From contig NZ_JAUSVX010000003.1 of the NCBI RefSeq assembly GCF_030814995.1, forward strand, positions 434,001 to 498,000: a DNA stretch of 64,000 nt, given 5' to 3'. Positions 34,204-44,060 of the stretch are shown piece after piece. The position numbers and the translations under genes were made by a program. Every line of letters begins with the position of its first letter. Position 1 is the stretch's first letter. The DNA comes from Labrys wisconsinensis. Lineage in GTDB: Bacteria; Pseudomonadota; Alphaproteobacteria; Rhizobiales; Labraceae. Under the pieces are notes generated by a model. That model made no database searches and was not told the DNA's origin. It saw only the letters and a list, made by a program, of their open reading frames with translations.

Positions 34204-35169
34204 ATGCGGATCCCGGATAGGCTGAATGGCCGCGGCGGACACTGGCTGCGGGCGCTGGCGCCGCCGGCGCTGCTGCTCGTCCTCGTCGCCGTCGTCGAGA
34301 TCGGCGCGCCCGGCTTCGTCACGCCGGAAACCCTGCTCGTCGTCCTCGCCGACACCGCCGTGCTGTTCATCCTCGCCGCCGGCGTCACCTTCGTCATCCT
34401 GCTCGGCGGCATCGATCTCTCGATCCAGGCCGTCGCCTCGCTGGCGAGCGTGATCCTGGCGCAGCTCCTTCCCGTCATCGGCCTCGGCGCCTTCCCGGTC
34501 GCCATCGCCGCCGGCCTCCTCTCGGGGCTCGCCGGCGGCATCGTGCATGTGCGCCTGCGCGTGCCCTCCTTCGTGGCGACGCTGGCGACCGGCGGCGTCA
34601 CGGCGGGCCTCGCCTTGCTCGCCGCGCATGGCCGCGCCATCACCATCGAGGCCGGCGGCCGCGAGACGATCGCCTGGATGAATGCGGCGCCCTTCGGCAT
34701 TCCCATGATCGCGATCATCGCCGCGCTGATCGGCCTCGTCTGCTTCGTCGTGCTGCGCTACACCGCCTTCGGGCGGCACAGCATCGCCATCGGCGCCGGC
34801 GAGCCGGCCGCGCGCGCAGCCGGCGTCGATGTCGGCCGCACCAAGGTGATCGCCTTCACCATGTCCGGGACGCTGGCGGCCCTTGCCGGCGCCATCCTCG
34901 CCTGCCGGCTGTCGAGCGGCTCGCCGACGCTCGCCAACCAGCTCCTGCTGCCGGCCATCGCCGCAGTGATCGTCGGCGGGACGGCGATTACCGGCGGGCT
35001 CGGCGGCATCCTGCGCACGGCCGTCGGCGCCCTGATCATCTCGATCGTGCGTATCGGCATGACCTTTGTCGGCGTCAACATCTTCGCCGAGCAGATGGTG
35101 TTCGGGGCGGTGCTGGTCCTCGCCGTCGCGGTCACGATCGACCGCGGCAAGATCGCCGTGATCAAGTGA
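34204..35169 (+). CDS. Ribose-type ABC transporter permease (second)
   Basis: 321 residues with about ten membrane helices; GGIDLSIQAVASLASV is the family motif and AGEPAARAAGVDVGRTK the ATPase-contact loop. It differs clearly from the permease at 31625, so both halves of the channel are encoded. A ribosome site GAGGGAG precedes ATG 34204. Confidence 0.92.
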   Translation: MRIPDRLNGRGGHWLRALAPPALLLVLVAVVEIGAPGFVTPETLLVVLADTAVLFILAAGVTFVILLGGIDLSIQAVASLASVILAQLLPVIGLGAFPVAIAAGLLSGLAGGIVHVRLRVPSFVATLATGGVTAGLALLAAHGRAITIEAGGRETIAWMNAAPFGIPMIAIIAALIGLVCFVVLRYTAFGRHSIAIGAGEPAARAAGVDVGRTKVIAFTMSGTLAALAGAILACRLSSGSPTLANQLLLPAIAAVIVGGTAITGGLGGILRTAVGALIISIVRIGMTFVGVNIFAEQMVFGAVLVLAVAVTIDRGKIAVIK

Positions 35170-35189
35170 CCGGCGCCGCCCCCGAAGGG

Positions 35190-35612
35190 TCAGGCCTGCC
35201 TCATTGTGTCGAGGCCGATGAGCTCGATCTTGTAGCCGTCGGGATCCTCGACGAAGGCGATATGGGTGGTGCCGTGCTTCATCGGGCCGGGCGGACGGGG
35301 AATCCGGGCGCCCTGCTTCGCCAGGGCGGCGCAGACGGCGTAGATGTCGTGGACGCCGAGCGCGATATGGCCGAAGCCGGTGCCGATCGCATAAGGCTCC
35401 GCCTGGTCCCAGTTGTGGGTCAGCTCGACCACCGCATGGCTCGCCTCCGGGCCATAGCCGACGAAGGCCAGGGTGAAGCGCCCGCCGGGGAAATCCTCGC
35501 GGCGCAGGAGGGTCATGCCGAGGAGCTCGGTGTAGAAGGCGATGGAGCGTTCCAGGTCCAGCACGCGGATCATGGTGTGCATCATGCGAAATCCCGTCGA
35601 AACCTCGCTCAT
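35190..35612 (-). CDS. gloA: Lactoylglutathione lyase (glyoxalase I)
   Basis: Isomerises the methylglyoxal-glutathione adduct to S-lactoylglutathione. 140 residues; all four metal ligands of the enzyme are present: His in MHTMIRV, Glu in AVVELTHNW, His in FGHIALGV and Glu in YKIELIG. It matches E. coli GloA closely except for nine extra N-terminal residues; GGAGA upstream supports the ATG at 35612. It is transcribed divergently from the FAD-oxidase gene across a 125-bp gap that contains a GntR-like site. Confidence 0.93.
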   Translation of the reverse strand: MSEVSTGFRMMHTMIRVLDLERSIAFYTELLGMTLLRREDFPGGRFTLAFVGYGPEASHAVVELTHNWDQAEPYAIGTGFGHIALGVHDIYAVCAALAKQGARIPRPPGPMKHGTTHIAFVEDPDGYKIELIGLDTMRQA

Positions 35613-35668
35613 CCCTGGCTCTCCCTGCTTCTCCGCCCGATGGACCGGCTTGATGTCCGGTTTCCCGG

Positions 35669-35687
35669 TTGTATGATAACATCACAA
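35669..35687. promoter_or_regulatory. Imperfect palindrome between gloA and the FAD-oxidase gene, candidate GntR site
   Basis: TTGTATGAT (35669-35677) faces ATCACAA (35681-35687) around AAC. The outer TTGT/ACAA ends resemble the operators at 39558 and 46294, but the spacing is larger and one arm has an extra base, so this is a weaker candidate. Confidence 0.4.
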
Positions 35688-35737
35688 CGACGGCGCATCT
35701 GTCCAGCCGATCCCGCGCCGCCGGGAGACCAGGGGTG

Positions 35738-37180
35738 ATGAGCACCGCCGCCTTGCCGAACGCGACCCGCCTCTCCGCCCTCGCGGCGATCCTGCCCGAT
35801 GGCGGCCTGCTGACACGGGACGAGGACCTCGAGCGTTACAGCCGGGACTGGTCGGGCGACCATGTCGGCCGGCCGCTGGCGGTGGCGCGCCCGCGCAGCG
35901 TCGAGGACGTCGCCGCCCTGATGCGCTTCTGCAGCGCGGCGGGCATCGCGGTCGTGCCGCAGGGCGGGCTGACCGGCCTCGTCGGCGCCGCGGTGGCGGC
36001 GCCCGGCGGCGAGGAGCTGGTGCTGAGCCTGGAGCGCATGAGCAAGGTCCGGTCGGTGAACCCGATCGACTTTGCCATCGTGGTCGAGGCCGGCTGCATC
36101 CTGGAGGAAGCCAAGCGCGCCGCCGAGGCGCAGGACTGCCTGCTGCCGATCACCTTCGGCGCGCAGGGCAGCTGCCGCATCGGCGGCAACGTCGCCACCA
36201 ATGCCGGCGGGTTCAACGTGCTGCGCTACGGCATGACGCGCGACCTCGTGCTCGGGCTCGAGGTCGTGCTGGCCGACGGGCGGGTGTGGAACGGGCTGAA
36301 GACGCTGCGCAAGGACAATCGCGGCTATGATCTCAAGCAGCTCTTCATCGGCAGCGAGGGCACGCTCGGCATCGTCACGGCAGCGGCGCTGAAGCTGTTT
36401 CCGCGGCCGAGCCGGGTCGAGACGGCGCTGGTGGGCCTGCGGTCGGTCGAGGACGCCATGGCCCTCTATGCCCTGGCGCGCCGGGGCTGCAGCGACCTCC
36501 TGTCGGCCTTCGAGCTGATCCTGCGCGACGGCCTCGAGGTGGCGCTGGCGGCGCGGCCCGACCTCACCGACCCGCTCGCGCGTCCCTACCCCGCCTATGT
36601 CCTGATGGAGGCCTCGGCGGGGGGCGAGATCGACCTGCGCGCCCTGATCGAGAGCTTCCTCGCTTCGGCCGGCGATCTCGTCGAGGACGGCGTCGTCGCA
36701 TCGAGCCGCGCCCAGGCGGAGAGGCTGTGGCTCTACCGGGAGACGATGGTGGAGGCCCAAGGCCGGGGCGGACGCTACCTGCGCACCGACGTCTCGGTGC
36801 CGATCTCGCAGCTGGCGGACTTCGTGGCGCAGGCGCTCGCCGCCGTGCGGCACGCCGCGCCGCAGACGCAGGCGCTCGCCTACGGCCATGTCGGCGACGG
36901 CAACATCCATCTCAACGTGATTCCGCCGCAGGGCCTTGCTCCAGCGGACATCGCACCGCTGCTGCACGGGGCGGAGGAGGCGATCTTCGCCGTGGTCGAT
37001 CGCCTCGGCGGCAGCATCAGCGCCGAGCACGGCATCGGCCGCGTCAAGCAGCGCGCCTTTCTCGAAAGAGTGGACAGCGTCACGCTCGATCTGGCCAAGC
37101 GCGTCAAAACTGCGCTTGATCCCCAGACTATCCTGAGCAGAGGACGCATCCTTCCGCTCGTTCCGTCCGAAGACAGGTGA
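35738..37180 (+). CDS. FAD-linked 2-hydroxyacid oxidase/dehydrogenase (GlcD/D-2-hydroxyglutarate type)
   Basis: 480 residues from ATG 35738, preceded by AGGGG. N-terminal FAD-binding domain: VVPQGGLTGLVGAAV and GAQGSCRIGGNVATNAGG bind the FAD pyrophosphate. C-terminal FAD-oxidase domain ends with GHVGDGNIHLNV and SAEHGIGRVK, containing the metal and substrate His residues of the family (GlcD, Dld2, D2HGDH). It oxidises a D-2-hydroxyacid, passing electrons to the membrane or a flavoprotein. Three bases separate it from a FadR-type regulator gene, so both are one operon. Confidence 0.9.
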   Translation: MSTAALPNATRLSALAAILPDGGLLTRDEDLERYSRDWSGDHVGRPLAVARPRSVEDVAALMRFCSAAGIAVVPQGGLTGLVGAAVAAPGGEELVLSLERMSKVRSVNPIDFAIVVEAGCILEEAKRAAEAQDCLLPITFGAQGSCRIGGNVATNAGGFNVLRYGMTRDLVLGLEVVLADGRVWNGLKTLRKDNRGYDLKQLFIGSEGTLGIVTAAALKLFPRPSRVETALVGLRSVEDAMALYALARRGCSDLLSAFELILRDGLEVALAARPDLTDPLARPYPAYVLMEASAGGEIDLRALIESFLASAGDLVEDGVVASSRAQAERLWLYRETMVEAQGRGGRYLRTDVSVPISQLADFVAQALAAVRHAAPQTQALAYGHVGDGNIHLNVIPPQGLAPADIAPLLHGAEEAIFAVVDRLGGSISAEHGIGRVKQRAFLERVDSVTLDLAKRVKTALDPQTILSRGRILPLVPSEDR

Positions 37181-37183
37181 TGG

Positions 37184-37927
37184 ATGGCGCTGAAACTCGA
37201 GAAGGTGAGCCGCGGACCGCACCTGCCGACGCTGGTTGCGAGCTCGATCTCCCGCGAGATCGCGCAGGGGCGGCTCAAGCCCGGCGACCAGCTGCCGACG
37301 GAACAGGTGCTGGCGACGACGTTCGGCGTGAGCCGCAACGTGGTGCGCGAGGCCATCGCCCGCCTGCGGTCGGAGGGGCGCGTGTGGTCGCACCAGGGCC
37401 GAGGCGCCTTCGTGGCGGACAAGCCCGATGCCGGCATCCTGACCATCGACTACGATCCGCAGCAGGCGGGCGAAGCGTTCCGCAGCCTGTTCGAGATGCG
37501 CGGCGCCCTCGAGGTCGAGGGGGCGGCGCTCGCCGCCGAGCGGCGCACGGCGGCAGACCTCGCCAAGATGCGGGCGGCGCTCGACAGCATGACCGCGGCG
37601 CCCTATGGCAGCGTGCAATGGCTGAAGGCGGATCTCGAATTCCACCTCGCCGTCGTCGGCGCCACGCGCAACGTCTACATGGTGCAGGTGCTCGGCTTCG
37701 TGGCCGAGAAGGTGCGCGAGAGCATCCTCGCCGCCGGCGGCCGCCAGGGCTCGGACGACATGGCGCGCGCGACCGTGGCCGAGCACGAGGCGATCCTGTC
37801 CGCCGTCTCGGCGCGCGATCCAGCGGCCGCGCGCTCGGCCATGGCGCAGCACCTGCGCGGCGCCGCGACCAGGGTCGGCATCGGCGAGACGAAGCAGCGC
37901 AAGCGGCCTGCCACGCCCGGCCCTTAG
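37184..37927 (+). CDS. FadR-subfamily GntR transcriptional regulator
   Basis: 247 residues. Winged helix: REIAQGRLKPGDQLPTEQVLATTFGVSRNVVREAIARLRSEG. FCD domain from about 100: FEMRGALEVEGAALA, DLEFHLAVVGATRN, EHEAILSAV with the conserved Asp and His metal ligands. Encoded directly after the hydroxyacid oxidase; likely controls that operon and perhaps the other units carrying the TTGTCAT-type palindrome. Confidence 0.92.
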   Translation: MALKLEKVSRGPHLPTLVASSISREIAQGRLKPGDQLPTEQVLATTFGVSRNVVREAIARLRSEGRVWSHQGRGAFVADKPDAGILTIDYDPQQAGEAFRSLFEMRGALEVEGAALAAERRTAADLAKMRAALDSMTAAPYGSVQWLKADLEFHLAVVGATRNVYMVQVLGFVAEKVRESILAAGGRQGSDDMARATVAEHEAILSAVSARDPAAARSAMAQHLRGAATRVGIGETKQRKRPATPGP

Positions 37928-37955
37928 CAGGCTGTTGAAATAGCTTTTTTGGAAG

Positions 37956-38264
37956 TCAGCTCTCGCTCAACTCGTTTTCCCAATCGACGCCGCCGTAGAA
38001 GATACGCAGGATCACCACACGCTCGGGCTCGACGATAAAGGCAACGGTCACGCGCTTCCTGAAGCCGATGGCACGCAGCCCCGGCCGCACATCGTCACGC
38101 AGGGTCCCGCGTTCGGAAGCAAGCTCAAGGCGTTCGCAGAAAGCCCGGATGCGTTGTTCGTACCGGGAAGCGGTGACGGGGCTGCTCGCCGCTGCGATGG
38201 TATCGTAAATCCAGTCGAGATCGGCAGCCGCTTCCTCGGTGAAGATGACAGGCCGGCGCTTCAC
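37956..38264 (-). CDS. parE: ParE/RelE-superfamily toxin
   Basis: 102 residues. Family pattern at the N-terminus, VIFTEEAAADLDWIYDTIA, and at the C-terminus, VAFIVEPERVVILRIFYGG. ParE toxins poison DNA gyrase; RelE relatives cut mRNA, and sequence alone cannot separate them, though the partner is ParD-like. Start overlaps the antitoxin stop (ATGA). Confidence 0.9.
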   Translation of the reverse strand: MKRRPVIFTEEAAADLDWIYDTIAAASSPVTASRYEQRIRAFCERLELASERGTLRDDVRPGLRAIGFRKRVTVAFIVEPERVVILRIFYGGVDWENELSES

Positions 38265-38542
38265 ACATCACCCTTCATGCGCGCCGCGTGGCGCTTGCGC
38301 ATCCGCTCGGACATCTCTTCCACGGTGATGCCGCCAGTCGGATCAGCCTTCCAGCGATCATAGGCCGGTGCAACTTCCTCCCGCAGCCAGCGCTCCACGG
38401 CAGCATTGCGCTCTTGCAAGGCGCGCAAGCCGTCGCGGATGACTTCGCTCGCGGTGGCGTAGGTTCCCGACGTCACGAGCTGGTCGATGAAGGCGGACTG
38501 CTCGGCGGGGAGGGTGAAGGTTCGCTTTTCGGTCGCGGCCAT
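38261..38542 (-). CDS. parD: ParD-type antitoxin (RHH)
   Basis: 93 residues. N-terminal ribbon-helix-helix: KRTFTLPAEQSAFIDQLV then YATASEVIRDGLRAL, the ParD/CopG hallmark; C-terminal tail ITVEEMSERMRKRHAARM wraps the toxin. ATG 38542 is chosen; an upstream in-frame start at 38599 would read through the operator palindrome. Confidence 0.9.
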   Translation of the reverse strand: MAATEKRTFTLPAEQSAFIDQLVTSGTYATASEVIRDGLRALQERNAAVERWLREEVAPAYDRWKADPTGGITVEEMSERMRKRHAARMKGDV

Positions 38543-38565
38543 AGGATTTCTCTTCGATGAGCTTG

Positions 38566-38582
38566 GTATGATAATATCATAC
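38566..38582 (-). promoter_or_regulatory. Perfect palindrome upstream of parDE, candidate operator
   Basis: GTATGAT (38566-38572) and ATCATAC (38576-38582) around AAT, 23 bp before the parD ATG. ParD proteins bind such dyads to repress their own operon. Confidence 0.6.
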
Positions 38583-38733
38583 AGCGAGGGCAAAAGCATC
38601 TGGCAGCGACAACCCCAGTCCCGACTTCATGCCCTCAAATTGCCACCCGCTGTGCTCCAGAGGCTCGGTCTGACCGGGCCGCGCTTGCCTCCGGGTATCG
38701 ACGCTGCAATGCTGGCGCCAGGACAGGGACCTG

Positions 38734-39489
38734 ATGACCATCGAGGCTTCGAAACTCTTCGGCGCAATCCGTAAATCGCCCAATCTCGCCAGCGGGCTCG
38801 TCGAATCGTTCGTGGCCCAGATCGAGTCCGGTGAGCTCAGGCCCGGCCAGCGTCTGCCGACCGAGCAGGCGCTCGTCGCCGCGACCGGCGTCAGCCGCAC
38901 CGTCGTGCGCGAGGCCCTGGCGGCGCTGCGCACCCGCGGCCTGGTGACGACGCGCCAGGGGCTGGGCGCCTTCGTCAGCGCCGATCCGGCGCCGGCCGCC
39001 TTCGCGGTCGCCAGCGAGGACCTCGAATCCATCTCCGACGTGCTGCGCCTGCTGGAGCTCAGAATGAGCGTCGAGATCGGCGCGGCCGGGCTGTCGGCGC
39101 AGCGCCGGACCGAGGGCGACCTCGCCCGCATGCACGCGCATCTCGACCGCCTGGAGGACGCCATCACCTCGGCATCGTCGGGCGCGCAGGAGGACTTCGC
39201 CTTCCACCGCGCGGTGCTGCAGTCGACCCAGAACCCCTATTTCGTCCGCTTCCTCGACGCGTTCGGCAGCTCGATCATCCCCCGCCAGCGCCTGCGGCTC
39301 GACGCGATGACGGCGCAGGAGCGGCAAGCCTATCTCCGGCGGATCCAGCGCGAGCACCGGAAGATCCTGGAGGCCATCGCGGCGGGCGACGCCGCCGCCG
39401 CGCAGCGCGCCGCACGCGACCATCTCCTCAAGGCCTATCAGCGCTACGAGGCCCTCGGCCAGCAGGGCGACGCGCACGCCCCGGCCTAG
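38734..39489 (+). CDS. FadR-subfamily GntR transcriptional regulator
   Basis: 251 residues. Winged helix: QIESGELRPGQRLPTEQALVAATGVSRTVVREALAALRTRG. FCD domain: LLELRMSVEIGAAGL, EDFAFHRAVLQSTQNPYFVRFL, REHRKILEAIAAGD. It resembles the regulator at 37184 in layout and may be a distant paralogue. Upstream of an aldo/keto reductase-lactonase operon that carries a near-ideal FadR-type operator. Confidence 0.92.
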   Translation: MTIEASKLFGAIRKSPNLASGLVESFVAQIESGELRPGQRLPTEQALVAATGVSRTVVREALAALRTRGLVTTRQGLGAFVSADPAPAAFAVASEDLESISDVLRLLELRMSVEIGAAGLSAQRRTEGDLARMHAHLDRLEDAITSASSGAQEDFAFHRAVLQSTQNPYFVRFLDAFGSSIIPRQRLRLDAMTAQERQAYLRRIQREHRKILEAIAAGDAAAAQRAARDHLLKAYQRYEALGQQGDAHAPA

Positions 39490-39557
39490 ATCCAAGACCC
39501 CGCCGGTGTCTCGGGTCTTGCGTCGAAGTGTGGCGACCCTATTTGCCATCTCACCCT

Positions 39558-39570
39558 GTTGTCATACAAC
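39558..39570 (+). promoter_or_regulatory. FadR-type operator upstream of the aldo/keto reductase operon
   Basis: GTTGTCATACAAC is a perfect palindrome around CAT and fits the FadR-subfamily consensus TNGTNNNACNA exactly. It lies 135 bp before the aldo/keto reductase ATG and recurs identically at 46297-46309. Confidence 0.7.
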
Positions 39571-39704
39571 ATGATGTTTGCTAGGTACTCCGAAGACGGA
39601 GGCCGCCGGGGCGGGTCACGAGGGCTCGCCGGCACGGCGGGAGAGCGCCTGCCGCGCCCTGCCCGCGGGCATGGCTGACCGCATCACCGGGATAGGAGGA
39701 CGCC

Positions 39705-40691
39705 ATGCAATCGCGCGAATTCGGACGGACCGGACGCAAGGTCAGCGAGATCGGCTTCGGGGCCTGGGCCATCGGCGCGAGCTGGGGCAAGGTCGACGAC
39801 GAGGAAGCCGTCGCGGCCCTGCATGCGGCGCTCGATGCCGGCATCACCTTCCTCGACACGGCCGACGTCTATGGCGACGGGCGCTCGGAAAAGCTGATCG
39901 CCCGGGTGCTCGCCGAGCGCGGCGGGCCCAAGCCTTTCGTCGCCACCAAGGCCGGCAAGCGGCTGCCCAGGCAGACGGTCGAGGGCTACACCTACGAGAA
40001 CCTGCGCGGCTGGGTCGAGCGCAGCCTCGAGAACCTGCGCATGGAGGCGCTCGACCTCGTCCAGCTGCACTGCCCGCTGACCGACCTCTATTACCATCCC
40101 GAGGTCTTCGCCTCGCTCGACCGGCTGGTCCAGGAGGGCAAGATCCGGAACTACGGCGTCAGCGTCGAGCGCATCGAGGAAGCGCTGAAGGCGATCGAAT
40201 ATCCCGGCGTGGTCAGCGTCCAGATCATCTTCAACATCTTCCGCCAGCGCCCGCTCGACTCCTTCCTCGGCATCGCCAAGGCGCGGAACGTCGCCATCAT
40301 CGCCCGCGTGCCGCTGGCGAGCGGCCTGCTCTCCGGCAAGTTCAAGCCGGACACGGCCTTCGAGGACACGGACCATCGCAAGTTCAACCGCCACGGCGAA
40401 GCCTTCGACGTCGGCGAGACCTTTTCCGGCGTGCCCTACGAGACCGGCCTCGCCGCGGTGGAGACAATCAGGCCCCTCGTCGCCGGCAGCGCCACCATGG
40501 CTCAATTCGCGCTGCGCTGGATCCTGATGCACGAGGCCGTGACCGTGGCGATCCCCGGCGCCCGCAACCCGGCCCAGGCGCGCGCCAATGCCGAGGCCGC
40601 CGCGCTGCCCCCGCTCTCGGCCGAGACCATGGCCAAGCTCGAGGCGATCTACGACGCCGACATCCGGCCCCACGTCCACCAGCGCTGGTGA
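39705..40691 (+). CDS. Aldo/keto reductase (aldose 1-dehydrogenase-like)
   Basis: 328 residues, NAD(P)-dependent oxidoreductase with TIM-barrel fold. Catalytic tetrad segments: LDTADVYGDG (Asp and Tyr), VATKAGK (Lys), LDLVQLHCPL (His). The C-terminal IPGARNPAQARANAEAA binds the cofactor phosphate. Subfamilies near lactonases oxidise aldoses such as L-fucose or galactose to lactones. An amidohydrolase-type lactonase gene follows after 7 bp, so aldose oxidation plus lactone opening is inferred. Confidence 0.9.
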   Translation: MQSREFGRTGRKVSEIGFGAWAIGASWGKVDDEEAVAALHAALDAGITFLDTADVYGDGRSEKLIARVLAERGGPKPFVATKAGKRLPRQTVEGYTYENLRGWVERSLENLRMEALDLVQLHCPLTDLYYHPEVFASLDRLVQEGKIRNYGVSVERIEEALKAIEYPGVVSVQIIFNIFRQRPLDSFLGIAKARNVAIIARVPLASGLLSGKFKPDTAFEDTDHRKFNRHGEAFDVGETFSGVPYETGLAAVETIRPLVAGSATMAQFALRWILMHEAVTVAIPGARNPAQARANAEAAALPPLSAETMAKLEAIYDADIRPHVHQRW

Positions 40692-40698
40692 GCCGGCC

Positions 40699-41559
40699 AT
40701 GGCTGCGATCATCGACTCGCATCACCATGTCTGGGACCCGGACAACGGCGACTATGGCTGGCTCGACGGCCCCTTCGCGCCGATCCGCCGCGTCTTCACC
40801 GCTAGGGATCTGCGGCCTTCGCTCGCCGCGAACGGCGTCACCGGCACCGTGCTGGTCCAGACCTGGAACGATCTCGGCGAGACGCGCGACTTCCTGCGCC
40901 TCGCCGAGGCGGTCGACTTCATCCGCGGCGTCGTCGGCTGGGTCGACCTGACCGCGCCCGACGTCGCCGAGACCCTCGCCGCGCTGCGGGCCCTGCCTGA
41001 AGGCCGCTGGCTCGTCGGCGTCAGGCACCTCATCCAGAATGAGGCTGACCCGAACTGGCTGCTGCGGCCGGACGTGCGTCGCGGCCTCGCCGCCGTGGCG
41101 GCGGCCGGCCTCGTCTACGACCTGGTGCCGAACCTGCCGCAGCTGCCCGCCTGCCTGAAGACCGTCGCCGATTTTCCGAACCTGCGCTTCGTGCTCGACC
41201 ACATCGCCAAGCCGGCGATCCGCTCGGGCGAGTTCGAGCCCTGGGCCGAGCTGATGCGCGGCTTCGCGCCTCATCGCGACCACGTCTGGTGCAAGCTGTC
41301 GGGCATGGTCACGGAGGCGGACTGGCAGGCGTGGACGCCGGCCGACCTCGCTCCCTATGTGCGGGAGGCTCTCTCAATCTTCGGCGCCGACCGCTGCCTG
41401 TTCGGCACGGACTGGCCGGTCTGCCTGGTGGCGGCGAGCTACGACGAGGTGGTGGCTGCGCTGCGCGCGTGCGTCCGGGAGGTCGACGCGGTCGACCGCG
41501 ACCGGATCTTCGGGTTGTCCGCGATCGAGGCCTATGGGCTGACACTGGACGCACGCTGA
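40699..41559 (+). CDS. Amidohydrolase-2 family lactonase (L-fuconolactonase-like)
   Basis: 286 residues from ATG 40699. The first metal motif is IDSHHHVWDPD at residues 5-15, and VLDHIAKP and FGTDWPVC supply the further His and Asp residues of the COG3618 family. Characterised members hydrolyse sugar-acid lactones or 2-pyrone-4,6-dicarboxylate; the partnership with an aldose dehydrogenase favours a sugar lactone. Convergent with the liv operon. Confidence 0.9.
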   Translation: MAAIIDSHHHVWDPDNGDYGWLDGPFAPIRRVFTARDLRPSLAANGVTGTVLVQTWNDLGETRDFLRLAEAVDFIRGVVGWVDLTAPDVAETLAALRALPEGRWLVGVRHLIQNEADPNWLLRPDVRRGLAAVAAAGLVYDLVPNLPQLPACLKTVADFPNLRFVLDHIAKPAIRSGEFEPWAELMRGFAPHRDHVWCKLSGMVTEADWQAWTPADLAPYVREALSIFGADRCLFGTDWPVCLVAASYDEVVAALRACVREVDAVDRDRIFGLSAIEAYGLTLDAR

Positions 41560-41566
41560 AGCGGGC

Positions 41567-42300
<734 letters not shown>

Positions 42301-42304
<4 letters not shown>

Positions 42305-43014
42305 GCCGGCGCTCCGAGATAGACCTCCATCACCCGCCGGTCGTTGAGGACCTCCGCCGGCGTTCCCTCGGCGATCTTGGTGCCGAAGTCGAGGACGACG
42401 AGCCGCCGGCAGATCGAGGCGATCAGGTTCATGTCGTGATCGATCAGGCAGATGCCGAGGCCGCGCCCGGGCAGCCCGGTGATGATCTCGGCGAGCTGCG
42501 ACGTCTCGCTGTCGTTGAGGCCGGCCGCCGGCTCGTCGAGCAGGAGAAGCTTCGGCCGGGCCGCCAGCGCCAGGGCGATGCCGAGCCGCCGGAGATTGCC
42601 GAACGGCATCGATCCGGCGATCTCGTCGCCGCGCCCGGCGAGGCCGACGAAGGCGAGCAGGTCGTCCGGCGCCATCAGCGGCGCCACGCCCTCGGCGCCG
42701 TGCTCGCTGGCGATCTTGATGTTCTCGTTCACCGAAAGATCCGGGAAGGACATCGCCTGCTGATAGGTCCGCACCAGGCCCTGGCGGGCGATGCGGTGCG
42801 CCGGCAGGCCGGCGATCTCCTGCCCCAGCCAGGTGATCCGGCCGCCGCTCGGCTTCAGCGCGCCGGCGACCACGTTGAACAGCGTGGTCTTGCCGGAGCC
42901 GTTCGGCCCGACAATGCCGAGGATCTCGCCGAGCTCGGCCGACAGATCCACCCCGTCGAGCGCCACGACGCCGCCGAACGCCTTGCGCAGGCCCCTGATC
43001 TCGAGCGCGCTCAT
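42301..43014 (-). CDS. livG: Branched-chain-amino-acid-type ABC transporter ATP-binding protein (LivG)
   Basis: 237 residues from ATG 43014. Walker A GPNGSGKTT, Walker B LLLLDEPAAGLND, switch His in LIDHDMNLI. The signature is FGNLRRLGIALAL, a looser form of the usual LSxGQ. It lacks the longer helical insert often present in LivG, so it is a little short. One-base overlap with livM (TGATG). Confidence 0.92.
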
Positions 43015-44045
43015 CAGCGGACGATCCTGCGGCGCAGCGCGAGATAGAGGCTCGCGAGCCCCGCCATGACGCCGCCGGGCAGGGCGAGGATCACCACGAT
43101 CAGGCCGACGCCATAGGCGATCCGGGCGTCGATGGGATCGAGGTTGAGCACTTCGGGCAGGAAGCTGACGATGCCGGCGCCGACCAGCGGGCCGAGCAGC
43201 CGCCGCGGCCCGCCCAGCATCACCATCAGCGCGATGTAGACGCTGGGAAAGGCGCCGTAGAGGTCGGGTGAGATGTGCTGCAGGAAGTAGAGCTGCAGGA
43301 TGCCGGCCACGCCGGCGAAGGCGCCGCTGACCATGAAGGCGATGATCTTGTGGAGGCCGGTGTTGATGCCGATGGCCTGCGCCAGCACCTCGTTCTCGCG
43401 GATCGCCCGCAGGGTGCGGCCATAGCGCGAGGCCATGATGAGATGGGTGACGCCCATGCTGGCGAGCATGAAGGCCACGACAAGGAGATAGAGGTTCTGC
43501 AGGCGGCCGAAATTGACGCCGAGGATCGTGCCGATCGGCGAGACGTCGAGCCCGGTCGCCGAACCGGTGAAGGTGCCGCCATTGGTGAGGATGATGGTGA
43601 AGAGGCCGCAGAGCGCGAAGGTGATGATGACGAAATGATGCCCGCCGACGCGCAGCGCAGGCAGGCCGACCAGGCCCGCGACGAGGGCGGAGAAGAGCGC
43701 CGCGGCGGGCAGCGCCGTGAAGAAGCCGAGCCCGGCGTCGCGCGCCAGGATGGCGCCGGCATAGGCGCCGACGCCCATCAGCGCGGCATGGCCGACGGAC
43801 ATGATGCCGGCCTGGCCGAACAGGATGGCGAGGCCGTAGAGCGCCACGACGCTGACGCAGGTCGAGGCGGCGAGCGACAGGATGCGGTAGCCCGGATGCA
43901 ACCAGGGCAGGCCGAACAGGACGACGGCGACGATGACGGGCAGGGCGAGCCGCTCGATCAGCGTGAGGCGCACCGGCGCGGTCCCCACGGCCTCGCCGGC
44001 CTCCCGGGGATGCTGCAGCGTCGATGTCTCGGCCATGGCGTTCAT
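43014..44045 (-). CDS. livM: Branched-chain-amino-acid-type ABC transporter permease (LivM)
   Basis: 343 residues with about nine to ten membrane helices. Conserved HAAT permease segments: FGQAGIMSVGHAALMGVGAY, and RAIRENEVLAQAIGINTGLHKIIAFMVSGAFAGVAG, the cytoplasmic coupling loop. An in-frame ATG three codons later is an alternative start. Confidence 0.92.
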   Translation of the reverse strand: MNAMAETSTLQHPREAGEAVGTAPVRLTLIERLALPVIVAVVLFGLPWLHPGYRILSLAASTCVSVVALYGLAILFGQAGIMSVGHAALMGVGAYAGAILARDAGLGFFTALPAAALFSALVAGLVGLPALRVGGHHFVIITFALCGLFTIILTNGGTFTGSATGLDVSPIGTILGVNFGRLQNLYLLVVAFMLASMGVTHLIMASRYGRTLRAIRENEVLAQAIGINTGLHKIIAFMVSGAFAGVAGILQLYFLQHISPDLYGAFPSVYIALMVMLGGPRRLLGPLVGAGIVSFLPEVLNLDPIDARIAYGVGLIVVILALPGGVMAGLASLYLALRRRIVR

Positions 44046-44060
44046 CTTGGGGCCCGGATC

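Noticed and set aside
32599-35745. A 1048-codon open frame on the minus strand
   Set aside because: It covers the antisense of permease, ATPase and second permease genes and part of gloA in the wrong frame; the product is low-complexity and Asp/Arg-rich.
35609-37852. A 747-codon open frame on the minus strand
   Set aside because: Antisense of the FAD oxidase and GntR genes, both of which have unmistakable family motifs on the plus strand.
37928-37955. AGGCTGTTGAAATAGCT just after the GntR gene, similar to ends of some insertion sequences
   Set aside because: No matching second end or transposase remnant was found; too short to support.
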